NCBI GenBank assembly: GCA_037783545.1 | Contig: JBBELK010000481.1 | Coordinates: 186,001-250,000 of the forward strand | Origin: Henricia sp. BOLD:AAB3569 | Taxonomy: Eukaryota; Echinodermata; Asteroidea; Spinulosida; Echinasteridae | DNA length: 64,000 nucleotides | Direction of reading: 5' to 3' | In this document: piece after piece, positions 25,150-38,600 of the stretch | Position numbering within the stretch: position 1 is the first letter of the stretch | Layout: every line of letters starts with the position of its first letter | The notes under the pieces: model-generated | Database searches by the model: none | What the model was told of the DNA's origin: nothing | Seen by the model: only the letters and a program-made list of their open reading frames with translations | Made by a program: the position numbers and the translations under genes

Positions 25150-28100
25150 AAAATCTTAAATTTTATAAATTTCATATTTCATTTCCCAGATAAGCATTCA
25201 AGGTCAAATTCAAGGAATATCCTCTATGGGCTCTAAGCAACGTTTCCTGCAGTTTTGAAGAAAATCGAAATTAGAAAATGTTTGGCCAAAACTTAAACAT
25301 TTTTCTCACAAATTTACTTTTTGAAAATGTCTTAGTAATGACTCCTTATGAAAATTTAGCCCGTTTGGAACCTATTTCCAAGAGAAAGTGGACATTTTGG
25401 CCAAACATTTGACTTTTTCCTCAATATCTTAAATTTTATAAATTTCATATTTCATTTCTCAGATAAGCATTCAAGGTCAAATTCAAGGAATATCCTCTAT
25501 GGGCTCTAAGCAACGTTTCCTGCAGTTTTGAAGAAAATCGAAATTAGAAAATGTTTGGCCAAAACTTAAAAAATTTTCTCAAAAATTTACTTTTTGAAAA
25601 TGTCTTAGTAATGACTCCTTATGAAAATTTAGCCCGTTTGGAACCTATTTCCAAGAGAAAGTGGACATTTTGGCCAAACATTTGACTTTTTCCTCAATAT
25701 CTTAAATTTTATAAATTTCATATTTCATTTCCCAGATAAGCATTCAAGGTGAAATTCAAGGAATATCCTCTATGGGCTCTAAGCAACGTTTCCTGCAGTT
25801 TTGAAGAAAATCGAAATTAGAAAATGTTTGGCCAAAACTTTAAAAATCTTGCAAGGGGTTAGTCCAGCAATTTTTCTCAAATTGACTTTTTGAAAATGCC
25901 TTAGTAATGACTCCTTATGAAAATTTAGCCCGTTTGGAACCTATTTCCAAGAGAAAATGGAAATTTTGGCCAAACATTTGACTTTTTCCTCAAAATCTTA
26001 AATTTTATAAATTTCATATTTCATTTCCTAGATAAGCATTCAAGGTCAAATTCAAGGAATATCCTCTATGTGCTCTAAGCAACGTTTCCTGCAGTTTTAA
26101 AGAAAATCAAAATTAGAAAATGTTTGGCCAAAACTTTAAAATATTTCTCAAAAATTGACTTTTTGAAAATGCCTTAGTAATGACTCCTTATGAAAATTTA
26201 GCCCGTTTGGAACCTATTACCAAGAGAAAATGGACATTTTGGCCAAACATTTGACTTTTTCCTGAAAATCTTAAATTTTATAAATTTCATATTTCATTTC
26301 CCAGATAAGCATTCAAGGTCAAATTCAAGGAATATCCTCTATGGGCTCTAAGCAACGTTTCCTGCAGTTTTAAAGAAAATCAAAATTAGAAAATGTTTGG
26401 CCAAAACTTTAAAAAAATTCTCAAAAATTGACTTTTTGAAAATGCCTTAGTAATGACTCCTTATGAAAATTTAGCCCGTTTGGAACCTATTACCAAGAGA
26501 AAATGGACATTTTGGCCAAACATTTGACTTTTTCCTGAAAATCTTAAATTTTATAAATTTCATATTTCATTTCCCAGATAAGCATTCAAGGTCAAATTCA
26601 AGGAATATCCTCTATGGGCTCTAAGCAACGTTTCCTGCAGTTTTAAAGAAAATCAAAATTAGAAAATGTTTGGCCAAAACTTTAAAAAATTTCTCAAAAA
26701 TTGACTTTTTGAAAATGCCTTAGTAATGACTCCTTATGAAAATTTAGCCCGTTTGGAACCTATTACCAAGAGAAAATGGACATTTTGGCCAAACATTTGA
26801 CTTTTTCCTGAAAATCTTAAATTTTATAAATTTCATATTTCATTTCCCAGATAAGCATTCAAGGTCAAATTCAAGGAATATCCTCTATGGGCTCTAAGCA
26901 ACGTTTCCTGCAGTTTTGAAGAAAATCGAAATTAGAAAATGTTTGGCCAAAACTTAAACATTTTTCTCACAAATTTACTTTTTGAAAATGTCTTAGTAAT
27001 GACTCCTTATGAAAATTTAGCCCGTTTGGAACCTATTTCCAAGAGAAAGTGGACATTTTGGCCAAACATTTGACTTTTTCCTCAATATCTTAAATTTTAT
27101 AAATTTCATATTTCATTTCCCAGATAAGCATTCAAGGTCAAATTCAAGGAATATCCTCTATGGGCTCTAAGCAACGTTTCCTGCAGTTTTGAAGAAAATC
27201 GAAATTAGAAAATGTTTGGCCAAAACTTAAACATTTTTCTCACAAATTTACTTTTTGAAAATGTCTTAGTAATGACTCCTTATGAAAATTTAGCCCGTTT
27301 GGAACCTATTTCCAAGAGAAAGTGGACATTTTGGCCAAACATTTGACTTTTTCCTCAATATCTTAAATTTTATAAATTTCATATTTCATTTCCCAGATAA
27401 GCATTCAAGGTGAAATTCAAGGAATATCCTCTATGGGCTCTAAGCAACGTTTCCTGCAGTTTTGAAGAAAATCGAAATTAGAAAATGTTTGGCCAAAACT
27501 TTAAAAATCTTGCAAGGGGTTAGTCCAGCAATTTTTCTCAAATTGACTTTTTGAAAATGCCTTAGTAATGACTCCTTATGAAAATTTAGCCCGTTTGGAA
27601 CCTATTTCCAAGAGAAAATGGAAATTTTGGCCAAACATCTGACTTTTTCCTCAAAATCTTAAATTTTATAAATTTCATATTTCATTTCCCAGATAAGCAT
27701 TCAAGGTCAAATTCAAGGAATATCCTCTATGTGCTCTAAGCAACGTTTCCTGCAGTTTTAAAGAAAATCAAAATTAGAAAATGTTTGGCCAAAACTTTAA
27801 AATATTTCTCAAAAATTGACTTTTTGAAAATGCCTTAGTAATGACTCCTTATGAAAATTTAGCCCGTTTGGAACCTATTACCAAGAGAAAATGGACATTT
27901 TGGCCAAACATTTGACTTTTTCCTGAAAATCTTAAATTTTATAAATTTCATATTTCATTTCCCAGATAAGCATTCAAGGTCAAATTCAAGGAATATCCTC
28001 TATGGGCTCTAAGCAACGTTTCCTGCAGTTTTAAAGAAAATCAAAATTAGAAAATGTTTGGCCAAAACTTTAAAAAAATTCTCAAAAATTGACTTTTTGA

Positions 28101-28520
28101 AAATGCCTTAGTAATGACTCCTTATGAAAATTTAGCCCGTTTGGAACCTATTACCAAGAGAAAATGGACATTTTGGCCAAACATTTGACTTTTTCCTGAA
28201 AATCTTAAATTTTATAAATTTCATATTTCATTTCCCAGATAAGCATTCAAGGTCAAATTCAAGGAATATCCTCTATGGGCTCTAAGCAACGTTTCCTGCA
28301 GTTTTAAAGAAAATCAAAATTAGAAAATGTTTGGCCAAAACTTTAAAAAATTTCTCAAAAATTGACTTTTTGAAAATGCCTTAGTAATGACTCCTTATGA
28401 AAATTTAGCCCGTTTGGAACCTATTACCAAGAGAAAATGGACATTTTGGCCAAACATTTGACTTTTTCCTGAAAATCTTAAATTTTATAAATTTCATATT
28501 TCATTTCCCAGATAAGCATT
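25150..28520. repeat. Higher-order repeat block, 1,661-bp period (6 monomers)
   Basis: The rare variant CAAGGTGAAATTC occurs at about 25,745 and 27,406, 1,661 bp apart, and flanking monomers match in order (CTCACAAATTT types, box type with the short CTCAAATTGAC, then several TAAAGAAAATCAAAATTAG types). The block ends at an irregular junction near 28,524-28,556. Confidence 0.7.
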
Positions 28521-28649
28521 CAAGGTCATTTTGGCCAAAGGTCATTTTGGCCAAACATTTGACTTTTTCCTGAAAATCTTAAATTTTATAAATTTCATAT
28601 TTCATTTCCCAGATAAGCATTCAAGGTCAAATTCAAGGAATATCCTCTA

Positions 28650-31600
28650 TGGGCTCTAAGCAACGTTTCCTGCAGTTTTGAAGAAAATCGAAATTAGAAA
28701 ATGTTTGGCCAAAACTTAAACATTTTTCTCACAAATTTACTTTTTGAAAATGTCTTAGTAATGACTCCTTATGAAAATTTAGCCCGTTTGGAACCTATTT
28801 CCAAGAGAAAGTGGACATTTTGGCCAAACATTTGACTTTTTCCTCAATATCTTAAATTTTATAAATTTCATATTTCATTTCCCAGATAAGCATTCAAGGT
28901 CAAATTCAAGGAATATCCTCTATGGGCTCTAAGCAACGTTTCCTGCAGTTTTGAAGAAAATCGAAATTAGAAAATGTTTGGCCAAAACTTAAACATTTTT
29001 CTCACAAATTTACTTTTTGAAAATGTCTTAGTAATGACTCCTTATGAAAATTTAGCCCGTTTGGAACCTATTTCCAAGAGAAAGTGGACATTTTGGCCAA
29101 ACATTTGACTTTTTCCTCAATATCTTAAATTTTATAAATTTCATATTTCATTTCCCAGATAAGCATTCAAGGTCAAATTCAAGGAATATCCTCTATGGGC
29201 TCTAAGCAACGTTTCCTGCAGTTTTAAAGAAAATCAAAATTAGAAAATGTTTGGCCAAAACTTTAAAAATCTTGCAAGGGGTTAGTCCAGCAATTTTTCT
29301 CAAATTGACTTTTTGAAAATGCCTTAGTAATGACTCCTTATGAAAATTTAGCCCGTTTGGAACCTATTTCCAAGAGAAAATGGAAATTTTGGCCAAACAT
29401 TTGACTTTTTCCTCAAAATCTTAAATTTTATAAATTTCATATTTCATTTCCCAGATAAGCATTCAAGGTCAAATTCAAGGAATATCCTCTATGGGCTCTA
29501 AGCAACGTTTCCTGCAGTTTTGAAGAAAATCGAAATTAGAAAATGTTTGGCCAAAACTTAAACATTTTTCTCACAAATTTACTTTTTGAAAATGTCTTAG
29601 TAATGACTCCTTATGAAAATTTAGCCCGTTTGGAACCTATTTCCAAGAGAAAGTGGACATTTTGGCCAAACATTTGACTTTTTCCTCAATATCTTAAATT
29701 TTATAAATTTCATATTTCATTTCCCAGATAAGCATTCAAGGTCAAATTCAAGGAATATCCTCTATGGGCTCTAAGCAACGTTTCCTGCAGTTTTGAAGAA
29801 AATCGAAATTAGAAAATGTTTGGCCAAAACTTAAACATTTTTCTCACAAATTTACTTTTTGAAAATGTCTTAGTAATGACTCCTTATGAAAATTTAGCCC
29901 GTTTGGAACCTATTTCCAAGAGAAAGTGGACATTTTGGCCAAACATTTGACTTTTTCCTCAATATCTTAAATTTTATAAATTTCATATTTCATTTCCCAG
30001 ATAAGCATTCAAGGTCAAATTCAAGGAATATCCTCTATGGGCTCTAAGCAACGTTTCCTGCAGTTTTAAAGAAAATCAAAATTAGAAAATGTTTGGCCAA
30101 AACTTTAAAAATCTTGCAAGGGGTTAGTCCAGCAATTTTTCTCAAATTGACTTTTTGAAAATGCCTTAGTAATGACTCCTTATGAAAATTTAGCCCGTTT
30201 GGAACCTATTTCCAAGAGAAAATGGAAATTTTGGCCAAACATTTGACTTTTTCCTCAAAATCTTAAATTTTATAAATTTCATATTTCATTTCCCAGATAA
30301 GCATTCAAGGTCAAATTCAAGGAATATCCTCTATGGGCTCTAAGCAACGTTTCCTGCAGTTTTGAAGAAAATCGAAATTAGAAAATGTTTGGCCAAAACT
30401 TAAACATTTTTCTCACAAATTTACTTTTTGAAAATGTCTTAGTAATGACTCCTTATGAAAATTTAGCCCGTTTGGAACCTATTTCCAAGAGAAAGTGGAC
30501 ATTTTGGCCAAACATTTGACTTTTTCCTCAATATCTTAAATTTTATAAATTTCATATTTCATTTCCCAGATAAGCATTCAAGGTCAAATTCAAGGAATAT
30601 CCTCTATGGGCTCTAAGCAACGTTTCCTGCAGTTTTGAAGAAAATCGAAATTAGAAAATGTTTGGCCAAAACTTAAACATTTTTCTCACAAATTTACTTT
30701 TTGAAAATGTCTTAGTAATGACTCCTTATGAAAATTTAGCCCGTTTGGAACCTATTTCCAAGAGAAAGTGGACATTTTGGCCAAACATTTGACTTTTTCC
30801 TCAATATCTTAAATTTTATAAATTTCATATTTCATTTCCCAGATAAGCATTCAAGGTCAAATTCAAGGAATATCCTCTATGGGCTCTAAGCAACGTTTCC
30901 TGCAGTTTTAAAGAAAATCAAAATTAGAAAATGTTTGGCCAAAACTTTAAAAATCTTGCAAGGGGTTAGTCCAGCAATTTTTCTCAAATTGACTTTTTGA
31001 AAATGCCTTAGTAATGACTCCTTATGAAAATTTAGCCCGTTTGGAACCTATTTCCAAGAGAAAATGGAAATTTTGGCCAAACATTTGACTTTTTCCTCAA
31101 AATCTTAAATTTTATAAATTTCATATTTCATTTCCCAGATAAGCATTCAAGGTCAAATTCAAGGAATATCCTCTATGGGCTCTAAGCAACGTTTCCTGCA
31201 GTTTTGAAGAAAATCGAAATTAGAAAATGTTTGGCCAAAACTTAAAAAATTTTCTCAAAAATTTACTTTTTGAAAATGTCTTAGTAATGACTCCTTATGA
31301 AAATTTAGCCCGTTTGGAACCTATTACCAAGAGAAAATGGACATTTTGGCCAAACATTTGACTTTTTCCTGAAAATCTTAAATTTTATAAATTTCATATT
31401 TCATTTCCCAGATAAGCATTCAAGGTCAAATTCAAGGAATATCCTCTATGGGCTCTAAGCAACGTTTCCTGCAGTTTTAAAGAAAATCAAAATTAGAAAA
31501 TGTTTGGCCAAAACTTTAAAAAATTTCTCAAAAATTGACTTTTTGAAAATGCCTTAGTAATGACTCCTTATGAAAATTTAGCCCGTTTGGAACCTATTAC

Positions 31601-33390
31601 CAAGAGAAAATGGACATTTTGGCCAAACATTTGACTTTTTCCTGAAAATCTTAAATTTTATAAATTTCATATTTCATTTCCCAGATAAGCATTCAAGGTC
31701 AAATTCAAGGAATATCCTCTATGGGCTCTAAGCAACGTTTCCTGCAGTTTTGAAGAAAATCGAAATTAGAAAATGTTTGGCCAAAACTTAAACATTTTTC
31801 TCACAAATTTACTTTTTGAAAATGTCTTAGTAATGACTCCTTATGAAAATTTAGCCCGTTTGGAACCTATTTCCAAGAGAAAGTGGACATTTTGGCCAAA
31901 CATTTGACTTTTTCCTCAATATCTTAAATTTTATAAATTTCATATTTCATTTCCCAGATAAGCATTCAAGGTCAAATTCAAGGAATATCCTCTATGGGCT
32001 CTAAGCAACGTTTCCTGCAGTTTTGAAGAAAATCGAAATTAGAAAATGTTTGGCCAAAACTTAAACATTTTTCTCACAAATTTACTTTTTGAAAATGTCT
32101 TAGTAATGACTCCTTATGAAAATTTAGCCCGTTTGGAACCTATTTCCAAGAGAAAGTGGAAATTTTGGCCAAACATTTGACTTTTTCCTCAATATCTTAA
32201 ATTTTATAAATTTCATATTTCATTTCCCAGATAAGCATTCAAGGTCAAATTCAAGGAATATCCTCTATGGGCTCTAAGCAACGTTTCCTGCAGTTTTAAA
32301 GAAAATCAAAATTAGAAAATGTTTGGCCAAAACTTTAAAAATCTTGCAAGGGGTTAGTCCAGCAATTTTTCTCAAATTGACTTTTTGAAAATGCCTTAGT
32401 AATGACTCCTTATGAAAATTTAGCCCGTTTGGAACCTATTTCCAAGAGAAAATGGAAATTTTGGCCAAACATTTGACTTTTTCCTCAAAATCTTAAATTT
32501 TATAAATTTCATATTTCATTTCCCAGATAAGCATTCAAGGTCAAATTCAAGGAATATCCTCTATGGGCTCTAAGCAACGTTTCCTGCAGTTTTGAAGAAA
32601 ATCGAAATTAGAAAATGTTTGGCCAAAACTTAAACATTTTTCTCACAAATTTACTTTTTGAAAATGTCTTAGTAATGACTCCTTATGAAAATTTAGCCCG
32701 TTTGGAACCTATTTCCAAGAGAAAGTGGACATTTTGGCCAAACATTTGACTTTTTCCTCAATATCTTAAATTTTATAAATTTCATATTTCATTTCCCAGA
32801 TAAGCATTCAAGGTCAAATTCAAGGAATATCCTCTATGGGCTCTAAGCAACGTTTCCTGCAGTTTTGAAGAAAATCGAAATTAGAAAATGTTTGGCCAAA
32901 ACTTAAACATTTTTCTCACAAATTTACTTTTTGAAAATGTCTTAGTAATGACTCCTTATGAAAATTTAGCCCGTTTGGAACCTATTTCCAAGAGAAAGTG
33001 GACATTTTGGCCAAACATTTGACTTTTTCCTCAATATCTTAAATTTTATAAATTTCATATTTCATTTCCCAGATAAGCATTCAAGGTCAAATTCAAGGAA
33101 TATCCTCTATGGGCTCTAAGCAACGTTTCCTGCAGTTTTAAAGAAAATCAAAATTAGAAAATGTTTGGCCAAAACTTTAAAAATCTTGCAAGGGGTTAGT
33201 CCAGCAATTTTTCTCAAATTGACTTTTTGAAAATGCCTTAGTAATGACTCCTTATGAAAATTTAGCCCGTTTGGAACCTATTTCCAAGAGAAAATGGAAA
33301 TTTTGGCCAAACATTTGACTTTTTCCTCAAAATCTTAAATTTTATAAATTTCATATTTCATTTCCCAGATAAGCATTCAAGGTCAAATTC
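28650..33390. repeat. Higher-order repeat block, 842-bp period (3 monomers)
   Basis: The box-bearing monomer with CTCAAATTGAC recurs with GTTAGTCC at 29,281, 30,123 and 30,965 (842 bp each) and again at 32,353 and 33,195 (842 bp). Between 30,965 and 32,353 two extra monomers interrupt (1,388 = 842 + 546). Each unit is two CTCACAAATTT monomers plus one box monomer. Confidence 0.82.
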
Positions 33391-35689
33391 AAAGAATATC
33401 CTCTATGGGCTCTAAGCAACGTTTCCTGCAGTTTTAAAGAAAATCAAAATTAGAAAATGTTTGGCCAAAACTTTAAAAAATTTCTCAAAAATTGACTTTT
33501 TGAAAATGCCTTAGTAATGACTCCTTATGAAAATTTAGCCCGTTTGGAACCTATTACCAAGAGAAAATGGACATTTTGGCCAAACATTTGACTTTTTCCT
33601 GAAAATCTTAAATTTTATAAATTTCATATTTCATTTCCCAGATAAGCATTCAAGGTCAAATTCAAGGAATATCCTCTATGGGCTCTAAGCAACGTTTCCT
33701 GCCGTTTTGAAGAAAATCGAAATTAGAAAATGTTTGGCCAAAACTTTAAAATTTTTCTCAAAAATTTCCTTTTTGAAAATGTCTTAGTAATGACTCCTTA
33801 TGAAAATTTAGCCCGTTTGGAACCTATTTCCAAGAGAAAATGGAAATTTTGGACAAACATTTGACTTTTTCCTCAATATCTTAAATTTTATAAATTTCAT
33901 ATTTCATTTCCCAGATAAGCATTCAAGGTCAAATTCAAGGAATATCCTCTATGGGCTATAAGCAACGTTTCCTGCAGTTTTGAAGAAAATCGAAATTAGA
34001 AAATGTTTGGCCAAAACTTGAAAAAATCTTGCAAGGGGTTAGTCCAGCAATTTTTCTCAAATTGACTTTTTGAAAATGCCTTAGTAATGACTCCTTATGA
34101 AAATTTAGCCCGTTTGGAACCTATTTCCAAGAGAAAATGGAAATTTTGGCCAAACATTTGACTTTTTCCTCAAAATCTTAAATTTTATAAATTTCATATT
34201 TCATTTCCCAGATAAGCATTCAAGGTCAAATTCAAGGAATATCCTCTATGGGCTCTAAGCAACGTTTCCTGCAGTTTTAAAGAAAATCAAAATTAGAAAA
34301 TGTTTGGCCAAAACTTTAAAAAATTTTCTCAAAAATTGACTTTTTGAAAATGCCTTAGTAATGACTCCTTATGAAAATTTAGCCCGTTTGGAACCTATTA
34401 CCAAGAGAAAATGGACATTTTGGCCAAACATTTGACTTTTTCCTGAAAATCTTAAATTTTATAAATTTCATATTTCATTTCCCAGATAAGCATTCAAGGT
34501 CAAATTCAAGGAATATCCTCTATGGGCTCTAAGCAACGTTTCCTGCAGTTTTGAAGAAAATCGAAAATAGAAAATGTTTGGCCAAAACTTAAACATTTTT
34601 CTCACAAATTTACTTTTTGAAAATGTCTTAGTAATGACTCCTTATGAAAATTTAGCCCGTTTGGAACCTATTTCCAAGAGAAAGTGGACATTTTGGCCAA
34701 ACATTTGACTTTTTCCTCAATATCTTAAATTTTATAAATTTCATATTTCATTTCCCAGATAAGCATTCAAGGTCAAATTCAAGGAATATCCTCTATGGGC
34801 TCTAAGCAACGTTTCCTGCAGTTTTGAAGAAAATCAAATTTAGAAAATGTTTGGCCAAAACTTAAACATTTTTCTCACAAATTTACTTTTTGAAAATGTC
34901 TTAGTAATGACTCCTTATGAAAATTTAGCCCGTTTGGAACCTATTTCCAAGAGAAAGTGGACATTTTGGCCAAACATTTGACTTTTTCCTCAATATCTTA
35001 AATTTTATAAATTTCATATTTCATTTCCCAGATAAGCATTCAAGGTCAAATTCAAGGAATATCCTCTATGGGCTCTAAGCAACGTTTCCTGCAGTTTTGA
35101 AGAAAATCGAAATTAGAAAATGTTTGGCCAAAACTTAAAAAAATTTCTCAAAAATTTACTTTTTGAAAATGTCTTAGTAATGACTCCTTATGAAAATTTA
35201 GCCCGTTTGGAACCTATTTCCAAGAGAAAGTGGACATTTTGGCCAAACATTTGACTTTTTCCTCAATATCTTAAATTTTATAAATTTCATATTTCATTTC
35301 CCAGATAAGCATTCAAGGTCAAATTCAAGGAATATCCTCTATGGGCTCTAAGCAACGTTTCCTGCAGTTTTGAAGAAAATCGAAATTAGAAAATGTTTGG
35401 CCAAAACTTTAAAAATCTTGCAAGGGGTTAGTCCAGCAATTTTTCTCAAATTGACTTTTTGAAAATGCCTTAGTAATGACTCCTTATGAAAATTTAGCCC
35501 GTTTGGAACCTATTTCCAAGAGAAAATGGAAATTTTGGCCAAACATTTGACTTTTTCCTCAATATCTTAAATTTTATAAATTTCATATTTCATTTCCCAG
35601 ATAAGCATTCAAGGTCAAATTCAAGGAATATCCTCTATGGGCTCTAAGCAACGTTTCCTGCAGTTTTGAAGAAAATCGAAATTAGAAAA

Positions 35690-38600
35690 TGTTTGGCCAA
35701 AACTTGAAAAAATCTTGCAAGGGGTTAGTTAGTCCAGCAATTTTTCTCAAAAATTGACTTTTTGAAAATGCCTTAGTAATGACTCCTTATGAAAATTTAG
35801 CCTGTTTGGAACCTATTTCCAAGAGAAAGTGGACATTTTGGCCAAACATTTGACTTTTTCCTGAAAATCTTAAATTTTATAAATTTCATATTTCATTTCC
35901 CAGATAAGCATTCAAGGTCAAATTCAAAGAATATCCTCTATGGGCTCTAAGCAACGTTTCCTGCAGTTTTGAAGAAAATCGAAATTAGAAAATGTTTGGC
36001 CAAAACTTAAACATTTTTCTCACAAATTTACTTTTTGAAAATGTCTTAGTAATGACTCCTTATGAAAATTTAGCCCGTTTGGAACCTATTTCCAAGAGAA
36101 AGTGGACATTTTGGCCAAACATTTGACTTTTTCCTCAATATCTTAAATTTTATAAATTTCATATTTCATTTCCCAGATAAGCATTCAAGGTCAAATTCAA
36201 GGAATATCCTCTATGGGCTCTAAGCAACGTTTCCTGCAGTTTTGAAGAAAATCGAAATTAGAAAATGTTTGGCCAAAACTTGAAAAATCTTGCAAGGGGT
36301 TAGTCCAGCAATTTTTCTAAAAAATTGACTTTTTGAAAATGCCTTAGTAATGACTCCTTATGAAAATTATCCCGTTTGGAACCTATTTCCAAGAGAAAGT
36401 GGACATTTTGGCCAAACATTTGACTTTTTCCTGAAAATCTTCAATTTTATAAATTTCATATTTCATTTCTCAGATAAGCATTCAAGGTGAAATTCAAGGA
36501 AAATGCTATATGGGCTCTAAGCAACGTTTCCTGCAGTTTTGAAGAAAATCGAAATTAGAAAATGTTTGGCCAAAACTTGAAAAATCTTGCAAGGGGTTAG
36601 TCCAGCAATTTTTCTCAAATTGACTTTTTGAAAATGCCTTAGTAATGACTCCTTATGAAAATTTAGCCTGTTTGGAACCTATTTCCAAGAGAAAGTGGAC
36701 ATTTTGGCCAAACATTTGACTTTTTCCTGAAAATCTTAAATTTTATAAATTTCATATTTCATTTTCCAGATAAGCATTCAAGGTAAAATTCAAGGAATAT
36801 CCTCTATGGGCTCTAAGCAACGTTTCCTGCAGTTTTGAAGAAAATCGAAATTAGAAAATGTTTGGCCAAAACTTTAAAATTTTTCTCAAAAATTTCCTTT
36901 TTGAAAATGTCTTAGTAATGACTCCTTATGAAAATTTAGCCCGTTTGGAACCTATTTCCAAGAGAAAATGGAAATTTTGGCCAAACATTTGACTTTTTCC
37001 TCAATATCTTAAATTTTATAAATTTCATATTTCATTTCCCAGATAAGCATTCAAGGTCAAATTCAAGGAATATCCTCTATGGGCTCTAAGCAACGTTTCC
37101 TGCAGTTTTGAAGAAAATCGAAATTAGAAAATGTTTGGCCAAAACTTGAAAAAATCTTGCAAGGGGTTATTCCAGCAATTTTTCTCAAAAATTGACTTTT
37201 TGAAAATGCCTTAGTAATGACTCCTTATGAAAATTTAGCCTGTTTGGAACCTATTTCCAAGAGAAAGTGGACATTTTGGCCAAACATTTGACTTTTTCCT
37301 GAAAATCTTAAATTTTATAAATTTCATATTTCATTTCCCAGATAAGCATTCAAGGTCAAATTCAAAGAATATCCTCTATGGGCTCTAAGCAACGTTTCCT
37401 GCAGTTTTGAAGAAAATCGAAATTAGAAAATGTTTGGCCAAAACTTAAACATTTTTCTCACAAATTTACTTTTTGAAAATGTCTTAGTAATGACTCCTTA
37501 TGAAAATTTAGCCCGTTTGGAACCTATTTCCAAGAGAAAGTGGACATTTTGGCCAAACATTTGACTTTTTCCTCAATATCTTAAATTTTATAAATTTCAT
37601 ATTTCATTTCCCAGATAAGCATTCAAGGTCAAATTCAAGGAATATCCTCTATGGGCTCTAAGCAACGTTTCCTGCAGTTTTGAAGAAAATCGAAATTAGA
37701 AAATGTTTGGCCAAAACTTGAAAAATCTTGCAAGGGGTTAGTCCAGCAATTTTTCTAAAAAATTGACTTTTTGAAAATGCCTTAGTAATGACTCCTTACG
37801 AAAATTTAGCCCGTTTGGAACCTATTTCCAAGAGAAAGTGGACATTTTGGCCAAACATTTGACTTTTTCCTGAAAATCTTCAATTTTATAAATTTCATAT
37901 TTCATTTCTCAGATAAGCATTCAAGGTGAAATTCAAGGAAAATGCTATATGGGCTCTAAGCAACGTTTCCTGCAGTTTTGAAGAAAATCGAAATTAGAAA
38001 ATGTTTGGCCAAAACTTGAAAAATCTTGCAAGGGGTTAGTCCAGCAATTTTTCTCAAATTGACTTTTTGAAAATGCCTTAGTAATGACTCCTTATGAAAA
38101 TTTAGCCTGTTTGGAACCTATTTCCAAGAGAAAGTGGACATTTTGGCCAAACATTTGACTTTTTCCTGAAAATCTTAAATTTTATAAATTTCATATTTCA
38201 TTTCCCAGATAAGCATTCAAGGTCAAATTCAAGGAATATCCTCTATGGGCTCTAAGCAACGTTTCCTGCAGTTTTGAAGAAAATCGAAATTAGAAAATGT
38301 TTGGCCAAAACTTTAAAATTTTTCTCAAAAATGTCCTTTTTGAAAATGTCTTAGTAATGACTCCTTATGAAAATTTAGCCCGTTTGGAACCTATTTCCAA
38401 GAGAAAATGGAAATTTTGGCCAAACATTTGACTTTTTCCTCAATATCTTAAATTTTATAAATTTCATATTTCATTTCCCAGATAAGCATTCAAGGTCAAA
38501 TTCAAGGAATATCCTCTATGGGCTCTAAGCAACGTTTCCTGCAGTTTTGAAGAAAATCGAAATTAGAAAATGTTTGGCCAAAACTTGAAAAAATCTTGCA

